From contig CAWIBX010000003.1 of NCBI GenBank assembly GCA_963834405.1, positions 372,001 through 436,000 of the forward strand: 64,000 nucleotides of DNA, written 5' to 3'. How positions within the stretch are numbered: position 1 is the stretch's first letter; every line of letters begins with the position of its first letter. The position numbers and the translations under genes were made by a program. This stretch comes from Bog-473 sp963834405. GTDB taxonomy: Bacteria; Actinomycetota; Acidimicrobiia; Acidimicrobiales; RAAP-2. Below are positions 24,941 through 33,619 of this stretch, piece after piece. The notes below the pieces were generated by a model that had not been told where the DNA came from, made no database searches, and was given only the letters and a program-made list of their open reading frames with translations.

Positions 24941-26077
24941 GTGACGACTCCCCTGAGCTTCCACGGCGGGTCGGAGGGTGTGCTTCCCGGGCAGCTCCTG
25001 GATCGGGCCATCCGGGCCGGGTACATCGATGCCGGGCGCTTCAAGATCCCGGAGGAGAACGTGCAGCCGGCGAGCCTGGACCTCCGGCTGGGCGAGCGGG
25101 CTCTGCGCATCCGCTGCAGCTTCCTGCCCGGAAGGGACTCGGTGGAGCGCAAGCTCAAGGACTACGTCCTCGACGAGATCGACCTGCGGGGCGACGGGGC
25201 CATGCTGGAGGCGCGCTGCCCCTACCTGATTGAGCTCAAGGAGCATCTCGACCTGCCCGCCGGGCTGCGGGGGAAGGCGAACCCCAAGAGCTCGACCGGG
25301 CGCATCGACGTGTTCACCCGGGTCATCACCGACCTCTCCCACCGCTTCGACGAAGTGGCACCGGGATACCACGGCCCGCTCTATCTGGAAGTCGTGCCGT
25401 TGTCGTTCCCGGTGCGGGTGCGCGAGGACCTGACCCTCAACCAGCTGCGCCTTTCCATCGGCCGCCCCACGCTGACCGACGACGAGGTCCGTGCAGCCCA
25501 TGCGGCCGCTCCGATGCTCTTCCGCCGGGGCGAGCCGGTGCCGCCCGACGAGCTCGTGCTGTCCGACGGGCTGTTCCTCGGACTGGACCTCTACGGAGAC
25601 GAACACGGCCGGGTGGGGCACAGCACTCGCGACAGCGCACCCGTCCTCGATCTGACGACTGGCGTCGAGACCGACCCGGCGCCGTTCTGGGATGCCGTCT
25701 ACCGCGAGGAGGGCGACCGACTGGTCCTGTCGCCGAAGCGCTTCTACCTGTTGATGTCGAAGGAAGCCGTGAGCATCCCGCCCACCCTGGCCGCGGAGAT
25801 GACCGCGTACGACCCTACGAGCGGCGAGCTCCGCACGCACTACGCGGGCTTCTTCGATCCGGGCTTCGGGTTCGACGTCGAGGGCCGGTTCCGGGGCTCG
25901 CGGGCCGCGCTGGAGGTGCGGGCGCACGACGTCCCGTTCATGGTGGAGAACGGACAAGCCGTCTGCAAATTGACGTTCGAACGGATGCTCGAAGAGCCGA
26001 CCGCACTGTACGGCTCGGGCATCGGCTCCTCGTACCAGCAGCAAGAAGAGACGCTGAGCAGGTATTTCCGGCGTTAA
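24941..26077 (+). CDS. dcd: 2'-deoxycytidine 5'-triphosphate deaminase, two-domain type
   Basis: 378 residues from GTG 24941. Conserved parts: 'VQPASLDLRLGERALRIR', 'KANPKSSTGRIDVFTRVI', 'GYHGPLYLEVVPLSFPV' in the first half and 'KRFYLLMSKEAVSIPP', 'HYAGFFDPGFGFD' and 'PFMVENGQAVCKLTFERM' in the second. The two halves look like tandem Dcd/dUTPase-fold units, the architecture (Pfam DCD) best known from alphaproteobacteria and unlike the 190-residue Dcd usual in actinobacteria. Dcd makes dUTP from dCTP for thymidylate synthesis. The frame is open far upstream, but the protein-like part starts at this GTG. No neighbour belongs to the pathway. Confidence 0.85.
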   Translation: MTTPLSFHGGSEGVLPGQLLDRAIRAGYIDAGRFKIPEENVQPASLDLRLGERALRIRCSFLPGRDSVERKLKDYVLDEIDLRGDGAMLEARCPYLIELKEHLDLPAGLRGKANPKSSTGRIDVFTRVITDLSHRFDEVAPGYHGPLYLEVVPLSFPVRVREDLTLNQLRLSIGRPTLTDDEVRAAHAAAPMLFRRGEPVPPDELVLSDGLFLGLDLYGDEHGRVGHSTRDSAPVLDLTTGVETDPAPFWDAVYREEGDRLVLSPKRFYLLMSKEAVSIPPTLAAEMTAYDPTSGELRTHYAGFFDPGFGFDVEGRFRGSRAALEVRAHDVPFMVENGQAVCKLTFERMLEEPTALYGSGIGSSYQQQEETLSRYFRR

Positions 26078-26253
26078 CCGGGGTTGGTTCACCCCCTTGG
26101 ATGGGGCGCCCGGTCCCACCCAAAAAAGGCGGGCGGGAAATAGGTCTGCGGCGTGCGTATTTGGACAATTGACACCGTGAGTGTGGCGGGACCCCGCTCG
26201 TTTCCAGTGCCGAGACCCTGTCTCCCAATGTCCCACTGAAAAAGGAGCACACG

Positions 26254-27804
26254 TTGAGACGCAAGCGTCTAACTACCCTGATGGCGGCTGTGGCCCTCGT
26301 CCTTTTTGCCGGCACCTTCGCCGGCCTGAGCGTGGCCGGTGCGGCTACTCCGAAGGTCACCACAACTTCCACTGCGCAGAACCCACTCCAACAGCTGACG
26401 ACCACCACGACGACCGCGCCAACACCGGCACCGGCACCAGCACCAGCACCGGCGGTCAGGCCGTCGTCGACTCCGTCGTCAACGGCGTCGAGCGACCCGC
26501 TGGCACCGCTGACCCAGCTGCCGGTCTCCCTGTCCATCCCGATCACGGTGCTGGGCAACGAGATCGCCGGCACGCTCCTCCCGGGGCAGAGCGCTCTCAC
26601 GGGGACGAACACCACCCACCAGACCTCGCCGCTGGCCAACATCGACGCGCCGATCAACGGGTGCTCCATCTCGGCTGGCCTGTTCGCCAACGCGCTCAGC
26701 AGTTGCTCGACGACGTCCGTCGGCGTCGACCAGCTCGGCTCCATCGCCAACATCAACATCCCGATCACCCTGGACGACAACGCGATCGGGCTGCTGGGCC
26801 AGGCCACCTCGGCCCTGGGGCTCACCACCGGCCAAGACTCGGCCATGACGACCCAGAACGGCGCGGTGAACGTGTGGGCGCCCGTGAGCATCTGCTCCAT
26901 CAACGTGGGGCTGATGGGCAACACCGGCAGTGACTGCAACGTGGCCGGCACCAACGGGGTCACCTCGCAGAAGGGCGTGATCGACGCCGCCGTCCCGGTG
27001 ACGGTGTGCGACGTGATCGTCGAGATCGTCGGCAACAGCAGCGCTAACTGCCCGCAGTACCCCGACAGCACAGCCCAGTCGGGCATGCTGGCCGACCTGT
27101 ACGCACCCGCCACTGTGTGCGGCGTGATCGCCGAGGTCGACGGTACCGCCACCGGCTCGTGCATGCCGGTCGAGGGCTTCCCGCTGGTGAACGACCTGCC
27201 GACCAACACCATCACGCAGAGCGCCCCGATCGACGGCGTGCTCCCGATCAACGCGTGCAGCATCGTGGTCGCGATCGACGGCTCCGCCAGCAACCAATGC
27301 GAACCGACACACGAGGGGGAGACACAGACCGGCTCGGTCCCGGTCAATGTGCCGGTGACCGTGTGCTCCATCGCCGCCGCCATTGAGGGCAACGCCAGCG
27401 CTGTCTGCACGGGCCCCGGCGGAGGCAGCCCGATCTCCATCGGAACGCCGGGCAGTCCCGGGACCGGTGTCACGCTCCCGATCACGGTCTGCGGCATTGA
27501 AGCGGCCCTCGGCGGTTCGGCCAGCGCGACGTGCCCGAACCCGACCGTGAGCACCACGCCGCCGGCGACGTCGCCCTCGAAGACGTCCCCGACGACCGTG
27601 CCGGTCAGCCTGGCCTCGACCACGCCGACCCCGGCCAAGCCGGCGGCCGCTGCTGCTCCGTCGGGACCGCTCGCCTTCACCGGTGCGCCGCTCCTGCTCG
27701 AGCTCCTCATCGGGGCGATGGCGCTGCTGACCGGTCTGGTGATCAGCAAGCTGTCGCGGCGACAGGGCCGGGAGGCTCCCGGCGCCACTCCTTCCGAGGG
27801 GTAG
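26254..27804 (+). CDS. Cell-wall-anchored protein with chaplin-like repeats
   Basis: 516 residues from TTG 26254, with AAAGGAG 9 nt upstream. The order is: signal peptide (KRLTTLMAAVALVLFAG ... VAGAA), Thr/Pro/Ala-rich spacer, then about nine repeats of roughly 40 residues. Seven carry the pattern P-[IVA]-x-x-C-x13-C with a Gly in between, for example 'PVTVCDVIVEIVGNSSANC' and 'PITVCGIEAALGGSASATC'; two lack cysteines. A Ser/Thr/Pro stalk leads to 'LAFTG', a hydrophobic segment and a basic tail, which is a sortase signal. Long Streptomyces chaplins have the same layout (hydrophobic Cys-pair domains, LAXTG), but with two domains and longer Cys spacing. Amyloid-like surface coating is an inference. 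Three membrane-protein genes follow in the same direction. Confidence 0.75.
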   Translation: MRRKRLTTLMAAVALVLFAGTFAGLSVAGAATPKVTTTSTAQNPLQQLTTTTTTAPTPAPAPAPAPAVRPSSTPSSTASSDPLAPLTQLPVSLSIPITVLGNEIAGTLLPGQSALTGTNTTHQTSPLANIDAPINGCSISAGLFANALSSCSTTSVGVDQLGSIANINIPITLDDNAIGLLGQATSALGLTTGQDSAMTTQNGAVNVWAPVSICSINVGLMGNTGSDCNVAGTNGVTSQKGVIDAAVPVTVCDVIVEIVGNSSANCPQYPDSTAQSGMLADLYAPATVCGVIAEVDGTATGSCMPVEGFPLVNDLPTNTITQSAPIDGVLPINACSIVVAIDGSASNQCEPTHEGETQTGSVPVNVPVTVCSIAAAIEGNASAVCTGPGGGSPISIGTPGSPGTGVTLPITVCGIEAALGGSASATCPNPTVSTTPPATSPSKTSPTTVPVSLASTTPTPAKPAAAAAPSGPLAFTGAPLLLELLIGAMALLTGLVISKLSRRQGREAPGATPSEG

Positions 27805-27876
27805 GCGCCCGGGGCCGCCCTCGGCGGGCGGCGCCCAGCACAAACGGACAGGACCCGGTGGAGGAAGGAGGGATCG

Positions 27877-28704
27877 ATGTCCGGCCAGTCAGAAGCCGAA
27901 GCCCGCGTCAGCCTGGAGGACCTCTTCCTTTCGCGCGAGTTCGGGCGACCACTTCCACCTGCTCCCTCCCAGGAGCTGGACGACGCGTTCCTCCGCGACT
28001 TCTGGCTCACGCTGGAAAGCGGAACGAATGACGTGCGCATGCGGATGACGCCACTCCGCTCCGTGCGGATACCGGCGGCGGGGGCAATGGCAATGGCAGC
28101 GGCCTGGCGGACCAGCTCCATCCGTAACCGCGCAATGGCCGTCGCGAGCGGGGTGGCTGCCGCCGCGCTCGTCGTGGCGGGGTTCGCCGCAGGCGGTTCC
28201 ACCCGCGCGCCGACCGGTGTCTCCGCCCAGGGTCCGACGACACCCACCGGCGGCGGAGGGAACCCGTCGGCCGGCACGTCTTCGGCGAGTGGCGGTCCCG
28301 CACCCGTCCTGCAAGCGCCCGCAGCGGCGGCCGTGGTGGCCGCCACGGGTTCGGCCGGGCCGCCGGTGTTCGCGGCCGCACCACCCGGGGCGCCGGGGCG
28401 GCCGGTTGTCGTCGAGGTGCCCCACGGCACGACCGTCACCGTGGTGTCCACGGAACCGGCGGCGTCCTCGCCGCCGCCGCCGTCGATACCACCGGCGAAC
28501 GGTGGGTCACCCCCGCCGACTCCGACGGGGACGGGAAATCCGCTCGCGCCCGTCGTCACGGTCGTCTCGACTACCGAGGCGGGCGTCGGCAACACGGTCT
28601 TGAGCGCGGCGGCCGGACTCGACAACGAGGCACCAACTCTCGCGCCGATCGCCACCGTTGTCACCAGCATGGGGAGCACAGTCGGTGCTGCCGCCCCCGC
28701 CTGA
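27877..28704 (+). CDS. Single-span membrane protein with LEDLF-SREFGRP motif, paralog 1
   Basis: 275 residues from ATG 27877, preceded by GGAAGGAGGG. The N-terminal cytoplasmic part carries 'SLEDLFLSREFGRPLPP' (12-28) and about 45 further residues; one membrane segment follows ('AVASGVAAAALVVAGFAAGG'), then about 165 residues rich in Gly, Ala, Pro, Thr and Val, ending with a twofold theme ('LAPVVTVVSTTEAGVGNTV' and 'LAPIATVVTSMGSTVG'). No enzymatic motif. I recognise no family. The next two genes encode relatives, the first of them similar even at DNA level around the membrane segment, pointing to tandem duplication. Proximity to the chaplin-like gene suggests a joint role in the envelope. 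Confidence 0.7.
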   Translation: MSGQSEAEARVSLEDLFLSREFGRPLPPAPSQELDDAFLRDFWLTLESGTNDVRMRMTPLRSVRIPAAGAMAMAAAWRTSSIRNRAMAVASGVAAAALVVAGFAAGGSTRAPTGVSAQGPTTPTGGGGNPSAGTSSASGGPAPVLQAPAAAAVVAATGSAGPPVFAAAPPGAPGRPVVVEVPHGTTVTVVSTEPAASSPPPPSIPPANGGSPPPTPTGTGNPLAPVVTVVSTTEAGVGNTVLSAAAGLDNEAPTLAPIATVVTSMGSTVGAAAPA

Positions 28705-28744
28705 CGAGGTCGGTCGGTCCACTGACGACCAGGCGGCAGGGGGC

Positions 28745-28761
28745 GCCCGGTATACCCGGGC
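28745..28761 (+). terminator. GC-rich hairpin after paralog 1
   Basis: GCCCGG (28745-28750) and CCGGGC (28756-28761) flank the loop TATAC. There is no T-run. It lies between two same-strand genes, so it may terminate or attenuate. Confidence 0.35.
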
Positions 28762-28804
28762 GGACGAAACGACCGACAGATCCCAAGAAGAAAGGAAACG
28801 ACGG

Positions 28805-29616
28805 ATGCCCGGCCCGCAAGAGGCCGAGGTGACAAGCCTCGAAGACCTCTTCTTCTCGCGCGAGTTCGGGCGACCGCTCCCGCCGCCGCCCGATCCGTAA
28901 CCCGATCCGGACGACGTCTTACTCGCGGCGGGTTCGGTCGCTCCTGGGAGATCGAAGCCACCGGCACGCGCACTTGGGCGTTCCGTCAGGGTGGGTGTGC
29001 CCGCAGTGGTGGCCGAGGGATGGCGCACCAACCCGGCACGCAACCGCGCCGTCGCGGCGGCGAGCGGGGTGGCTGCCGCCGCGCTCGTCGTTGCTGGGTT
29101 CGCAGGGGGCAGCGGGAACCACGCGCCGACCGGTGTCTCCGCGCAGGGGCCCACCACGGAGCCGAACGGTGGCGGCAGCGGCCGGACCAGTCCCGCTCCA
29201 GCCGGACCGGGGACGGCACCCGTGACCGCGCTGTTGACGACAGGGGGCCGCGCGACGGGCTCGCTCGCCGCACCAGCGGTTGCCGTCGCCCAAGTGGCCA
29301 CCACGGCGCCGTCGGTGTTCGTCGAAGTGCCGCCGGGTGCGATCATGACCGTCGTGCCGGCGACGCCGGCGACGCGTGCGTCCCCGACGCCACCAGCGCC
29401 GCCGCGGCCCGCGCCAAAGACCAACCGCTTGCGCCCGTCGTGACCGTCCTCGCCAACGTGGTGACCACCGTCGGCAACACCGTGTCGAGTGCGTCCAGCA
29501 GGCTCGGTTCGGCTGTTCCTGTCATCGCCCCTGTCACAACCGTCCTCGGCCATTTGCGGAGCGGTGAGCGGTCTGGGCCGGAGTCTCGGCGCGTCCGTCG
29601 CGTGACAACGGCGTGA
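28805..29616 (+). pseudogene. Broken tandem paralog 2 of the LEDLF-SREFGRP family
   Basis: ATG 28805 begins MPGPQEAEVTSLEDLFFSRE and continues FGRPLPPPPDP before a TAA at 28898-28900. The same frame then resumes as PDPDDVLLAAGS and runs through the family's membrane segment ('AAASGVAAAALVVAGFAGG') and 'APTGVSAQGPTTEPNGGG' to a stop at 29443. The expected C-terminal theme ('LAPVVTVLANVVTTVGNTV') follows in another frame up to 29616. So one nonsense codon and one frameshift separate it from an intact copy. An internal GTG start after the TAA could still yield a membrane peptide lacking the N-terminal motif. Confidence 0.7.
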
Positions 29617-29675
29617 CAACGCCGCAGGCGCAACGTTGATGGACAAAAGGCTGGTCAGAGGCTACGAATTCCCAA

Positions 29676-29695
29676 CCCCAAACATGCGTTTGGGG
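29676..29695 (+). terminator. Perfect 8-bp hairpin after paralog 2
   Basis: CCCCAAAC, loop ATGC, GTTTGGGG. It lies 60 nt after the end of the broken paralog and about 150 nt before paralog 3. Purines (AGAAAG) rather than a T-run follow on the plus strand; on the minus strand the hairpin is followed by TTGGGAATTCG. Terminator or 5'-leader element. Confidence 0.4.
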
Positions 29696-29844
29696 AGAAA
29701 GCCGCAGTAATTGCGCCTCGTGGTAGGCAACGGAAGTGCTACCGCTATATGGTGGTGATGAGGGGGTATACGGTATCTTCCGGGTACAGGGTCCGGGAGA
29801 ATCCCCCAGTTGGCACCGGCATTCCAGTTGGAGGGGTGGAATCG

Positions 29845-30750
29845 ATGTCCGATTGGTTCGATGTCGAGGATTACCGCACCCTGGAAGACGTCTTCGCGTC
29901 GCGCGACTTCGGACATCCTGTTGCCGACCTCGGCGCCGCCGCAGGCAGCGCGCGCGTCGTCGACCCCAAGCCCGTTCGGCGCCGCACCTACGACCGAACG
30001 GTGGCCGCCACGAGCGGGTTGGCAGCCGCGCTCCTCCTCATCGTCGCCGGACTGGCCGTCGGCTCCGGGCACGTGACGCCGCCGAGCATTCACGCCGCGT
30101 CGTTGCCCTTCACCGTTCCCAACGTGCCCTCGTTGCCGGCGAGTCCGGGACCGGGTGGCTCCAGTGGCACGGGTGCGACGGGTGGCGCGGGTGGCACCAC
30201 CGGCGGAGGTGGTGCGAGTACCGCCGGCCATTCCCCGACGACGCCCGGCACAGCGCTCGGGTCGTTCGCCGCGTCGACGCCGTCGAATGCCGGGAGTTCC
30301 GGGAGCGCAGCGTCGGGCCTCACCGGCAGTCCGGTCACCCCGGCTCCAACGGTCACGTTGCTCACCAACACCCCGGCACCCGCGCCGACCACCACGACCA
30401 CCACCACGACGACGACGACCACCCCGCCCACATCGACCACGAGCACCACCATCCCGGTGACGCCGGTCGTGACCGGCGCCCCCCCGCCCGCATCGACCAC
30501 AACGACCACGCAACCGACCTCGACCGGCGTGACCGGGCCCGGCGGCGACAACGGCCATCACGGTCAGGGTAAGGGTGGCGGCCACGAGGGCCAGCCCGGG
30601 CCGTCGCCTCCGCCGCCCACTACCGGGAACAAGCCGCCGACCCCGGTGGTCACTTCGGGACCGGGCAACGGCGACGGCAACGGCAACGGCAACGGCGTGG
30701 GGGAGTACGAGTCCAACGGCCACGGTCACAACGGCCACGGTCACGGCTGA
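29845..30750 (+). CDS. Single-span membrane protein, paralog 3, with His/Gly/Asn-rich tail
   Basis: 301 residues from ATG 29845, preceded by GGAGGGG. The N-terminus carries a variant of the shared motif, 'TLEDVFASRDFGHPV' (11-25). One membrane segment follows ('GLAAALLLIVAGLAVGSG'), then a long Ser/Thr/Gly/Pro extracytoplasmic region with a run of 12 Thr, further Thr/Pro clusters, and a C-terminus of Gly-Asn and Gly-His repeats ending 'NGHGHNGHGHG'. The Thr-rich stalk resembles O-glycosylated linkers and the His repeats could bind metal; both are inference. An in-frame upstream start at 29749 is less likely because it adds residues not matching the paralogs. Confidence 0.7.
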   Translation: MSDWFDVEDYRTLEDVFASRDFGHPVADLGAAAGSARVVDPKPVRRRTYDRTVAATSGLAAALLLIVAGLAVGSGHVTPPSIHAASLPFTVPNVPSLPASPGPGGSSGTGATGGAGGTTGGGGASTAGHSPTTPGTALGSFAASTPSNAGSSGSAASGLTGSPVTPAPTVTLLTNTPAPAPTTTTTTTTTTTTPPTSTTSTTIPVTPVVTGAPPPASTTTTTQPTSTGVTGPGGDNGHHGQGKGGGHEGQPGPSPPPPTTGNKPPTPVVTSGPGNGDGNGNGNGVGEYESNGHGHNGHGHG

Positions 30751-30784
30751 GCCGGCCACAACGCCCGAACGGCCACTCGTCCGT

Positions 30785-30803
30785 ACCTGCTAAGCCTGCA
30801 GGT
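30785..30803 (+). terminator. Hairpin between paralog 3 and aldo/keto reductase
   Basis: ACCTGC, 7-nt loop TAAGCCT, GCAGGT. It is 35 nt after the paralog 3 stop and 38 nt before the next gene; no T-run. Probably ends the surface-protein cluster. Confidence 0.35.
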
Positions 30804-30841
30804 GCTCTCCCGCGTCCGGGGGGCGAGGAGCGAGGTCAGCC

Positions 30842-31822
30842 ATGAACTACACCAATCTCGGCACGTCCGGTCTGCGGGTCTCGAGGGTCTGCCTCGGAAT
30901 GATGGGCTTCGGCAACGACAGCGAGCGGCCGTGGGTCATAGACGAGGACGCAGCCGAGCCGATCGTGAAGGCCGCGGCAGAGGGTGGTGTCACCTTCTTC
31001 GACACCGCTGACACCTACTCCGGCGGTGCCAGCGAGGTCGCGACCGGCCGGCTGGTACCGAAGTTCCTGAGCCGCGACGAGGTCGTCATCGCCACCAAGG
31101 TCTTCATGCCGGTCACCCCCGGCGAGAACGGCGGCGGTCTCGGCCGCAAGCACGTCCTGTCGGGCATCGACGCGTCGCTGCACCGGCTCGGCATGGACTA
31201 CGTCGACCTCTACCAGATCCACCGTTGGGATTCGCGCACGCCCATTGAGGAGACCATGGAAGCGCTGCACGACGTCGTGCGGTCGGGCAAGGCGCGCTAC
31301 ATCGGCGCCTCAAGCATGTTCGCCTGGCAGTTCGCCAAGGCCCAGCACACCGCGGAGCAGCACGGGTGGACGAAGTTCGTCTCCATGCAGAACCACTACA
31401 ACCTCGTCTACCGCGAGGAGGAGCGCGAGATGATCCCACTCTGCCTCGACCAGGGCGTGGGGTGCATCCCGTGGAGCCCGCTGGCCCGGGGCATGCTGGC
31501 GGGGAACCGCACCCGGGACGGGGGCCGGCACACCACGCGCTCGAGCACCGACCCCTTCACCGACTACCTCTACGACCAGCCGACCGACTTCGACGTCATC
31601 GACGCCGTCAACGAGGTGGCCGCGGCACGCGGGGTTCCCTCCGCACAGATCGCCCTGGCCTGGCTGTTGGCGCGCCCGGGGGTGACGGCACCGATCGTGG
31701 GGTCGACGAAGAAGAAGCATTTGAAGGACGCGCTCGCGGCCGAGGAGATGACGCTGAGCGAGGACGAGATCGCGCAACTCGAAAAGCCCTACGTCCCGCA
31801 CCCGGTGCTCGGGCACTTCTAG
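30842..31822 (+). CDS. Aldo/keto reductase
   Basis: 326 residues, an (alpha/beta)8 NADPH-dependent oxidoreductase. The catalytic tetrad is in place: Asp and Tyr in 'FFDTADTYSGGASE', Lys in 'VVIATKVFMP', His in 'LYQIHRWDSRTP'. The coenzyme-binding end reads 'WLLARPGVTAPIVGSTKKKH'. The YajO/voltage-channel-beta-like subfamily is suggested by 'CIPWSPLARGMLAGNR'. Substrate unknown. It is followed after 76 nt by an acyl-CoA synthetase gene; whether they share a pathway is unclear. Confidence 0.9.
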   Translation: MNYTNLGTSGLRVSRVCLGMMGFGNDSERPWVIDEDAAEPIVKAAAEGGVTFFDTADTYSGGASEVATGRLVPKFLSRDEVVIATKVFMPVTPGENGGGLGRKHVLSGIDASLHRLGMDYVDLYQIHRWDSRTPIEETMEALHDVVRSGKARYIGASSMFAWQFAKAQHTAEQHGWTKFVSMQNHYNLVYREEEREMIPLCLDQGVGCIPWSPLARGMLAGNRTRDGGRHTTRSSTDPFTDYLYDQPTDFDVIDAVNEVAAARGVPSAQIALAWLLARPGVTAPIVGSTKKKHLKDALAAEEMTLSEDEIAQLEKPYVPHPVLGHF

Positions 31823-31898
31823 AGGGACGGCCCGTCGATCGTCCCGGACCCGTTCCGGTAGGGTCGGCGCCCGGCAGGGACAGACGATCGGGGGTGGC

Positions 31899-33455
31899 AT
31901 GCGGGTCGCACTGACGGTGGCGGACTTCCTGGACCGGGCGGCGCTCGTCTACGGGCACCGGACAGCGGTGGCGGACGAGCCCGGCGTACCGGGCTCGCTG
32001 GGGACGCTGACCTACGCGGAACTGGCGGCGCGCGCCCGCGGCATGGCGTCGGGCCTCGACAGCATGGGCGTCGAACACGGCGAGCGCGTCGCCATCGTGA
32101 GCCCGAACTCGGGGCGCTTCCTCACAGCCTTCTTCGGTGTCAGCGGCTACGGCCGCATCCTCGTGCCCGTCAATTTCCGGCTCACCTCCGACGAGATCGC
32201 CTACGTGGTCGAGCATTCCGGGGCGTCCGTCCTTCTGTACGACTCGGATCTCGCGGGCGAAGTGGACACCATCAAGGTCGCCCACAAGGTGCGGCTGGAC
32301 GGCGAGGAGGACGCCGCGTTGTTCGCGCCGTCGGAGGACGGGAGCGGCACCGCGCCGAAGGCGTGGGAGGCGGACGAGGACGCGACCTGCTCGGTCAATT
32401 ACACGTCGGGCACCACGGCGCGGCCGAAGGGCGTGCAGCTGACACACCGAAACTGCTGGCTCAACGCCACGGCCTTCGGATGGCACACCGGGGTGAGCGA
32501 CCGCGACGTGCTGCTCCACACGCTGCCCATGTTCCACTGCAACGGCTGGGGGATGCCCTACGCCGTCACCGGCATGGGCGGCGCGCACGTCGTGCTGCGC
32601 AAGGTGGACGGCGAGGAGATCCTGACGCGGATCGAGCGGCACGGCGTGACACTGCTGTGTGGCGCGCCCGCGGTCGTGGCCGCCATCCTCACGGCGGCCG
32701 AGGCGAGGTCGGCCGCGGGGCGGCCGGTGCCGGGACGGGGGACGGTGCGCATCGTGGTGGCCGGGGCGCCGCCGCCGTCGAAGACGATCGAGCGGATTGA
32801 GACCGAGCTGGGGTGGGAGTTCATCCAGATTTACGGGCTGACCGAGACGGCGCCGCTGCTCACCATCAACCGGGCGCCCGCCGAATGGGACGCCCTGGGG
32901 TCGGGTGAGCGCTCGCAACTGCTCAGCCGCGCCGGCGCCCCCGCCCTGGGTGTGCGCATCGACGTGGACGACGAGGGCGAGGTGCTGGCCCGCTCGAACC
33001 ACGTGTTCGCCGGGTACTGGGAGCAACCCGACGAGACGGCCAAGGCGCTCGACGGCGGGTGGTTCCACACGGGCGACGGCGGGCATGTGGATGGCGCCTA
33101 CATCGTGATCGCCGACCGCAAGAAGGACGTCATCATCACGGGTGGCGAGAACGTGTCGTCCATTGAGGTGGAGGATTGCCTGTACCAGCATCCGGCCGTG
33201 GCCGAGGTGGCCGTGATCGGCGTGCCCGACGAGAAGTGGGGCGAGACGATCAAGGCGCTCGTCGTCGCGCGGGCCGATGCCGCCCCGGTGACCGAGGCCG
33301 ACCTGATTCAGCACTGCCGCGACCGCATGGCGCACTTCAAGGCGCCGACGAGCGTGGAGTTCCGTGACGCGTTGGACCGCACCGCGACCGGCAAGCTGCA
33401 GAAGTACAAGCTGCGCCAGCCCTATTGGGCCGGGAGGGAGAAGGCGGTCAACTGA
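31899..33455 (+). CDS. AMP-dependent acyl-CoA synthetase
   Basis: 518 residues of the ANL superfamily. The AMP-binding P-loop is 'SVNYTSGTTARPKGVQLTH', then 'QIYGLTETAPLLT', 'HTGDGGHVDGAYIVIADRKK' and 'DVIITGGENVSSIEVED'. The catalytic lysine is in 'DRTATGKLQKYKLRQPYW' near the C-terminus. It activates a carboxylic acid to an acyl-adenylate and then the CoA thioester. The sequence resembles medium/long-chain fatty acyl-CoA ligases (FadD or AlkK type); chain length cannot be fixed. Start ATG 31899 follows GGGGGTGGC. Confidence 0.9.
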   Translation: MRVALTVADFLDRAALVYGHRTAVADEPGVPGSLGTLTYAELAARARGMASGLDSMGVEHGERVAIVSPNSGRFLTAFFGVSGYGRILVPVNFRLTSDEIAYVVEHSGASVLLYDSDLAGEVDTIKVAHKVRLDGEEDAALFAPSEDGSGTAPKAWEADEDATCSVNYTSGTTARPKGVQLTHRNCWLNATAFGWHTGVSDRDVLLHTLPMFHCNGWGMPYAVTGMGGAHVVLRKVDGEEILTRIERHGVTLLCGAPAVVAAILTAAEARSAAGRPVPGRGTVRIVVAGAPPPSKTIERIETELGWEFIQIYGLTETAPLLTINRAPAEWDALGSGERSQLLSRAGAPALGVRIDVDDEGEVLARSNHVFAGYWEQPDETAKALDGGWFHTGDGGHVDGAYIVIADRKKDVIITGGENVSSIEVEDCLYQHPAVAEVAVIGVPDEKWGETIKALVVARADAAPVTEADLIQHCRDRMAHFKAPTSVEFRDALDRTATGKLQKYKLRQPYWAGREKAVN

Positions 33456-33551
33456 GGGCGAGGGCCGGCGCGGGGCTCGGGCAGGGGCTAGGGGCTCGGG
33501 CGGGGGGCTGGCTCTCTCCCGTGGCGCCTCTGTAAAAATTTAGCGAACAGG

Positions 33552-33594
33552 GTTCCGAAGAGTGAGCTGAACAGCGTTCACTCATTTTCGAAAC
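33552..33594. terminator. Imperfect inverted repeat between convergent genes
   Basis: GTTCCGAA-GAGTGA (33552-33565) is mirrored by TCACTC (33578-33583) and TTCGAAAC (33587-33594), with one mismatch and a 3-nt bulge. It sits in an AT-rich island between the acyl-CoA ligase and rnd genes. Likely a shared terminator; a protein-binding dyad is possible. Confidence 0.4.
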
Positions 33595-33619
33595 ACCTGC
33601 CGGGGAGACGACGGCCGGC

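Noticed and set aside
25938..28973. A 1011-codon open frame antisense to the chaplin-like and paralog genes
   Set aside because: Opposite strand has signal peptide, repeats and sortase motif with good ribosome-binding sites; the antisense product is low complexity with no start signal.
30385..30450. Repetitive ACC/ACG tract resembling a short repeat array
   Set aside because: It encodes the poly-Thr stalk of paralog 3; no spacers or unit length as in CRISPR.
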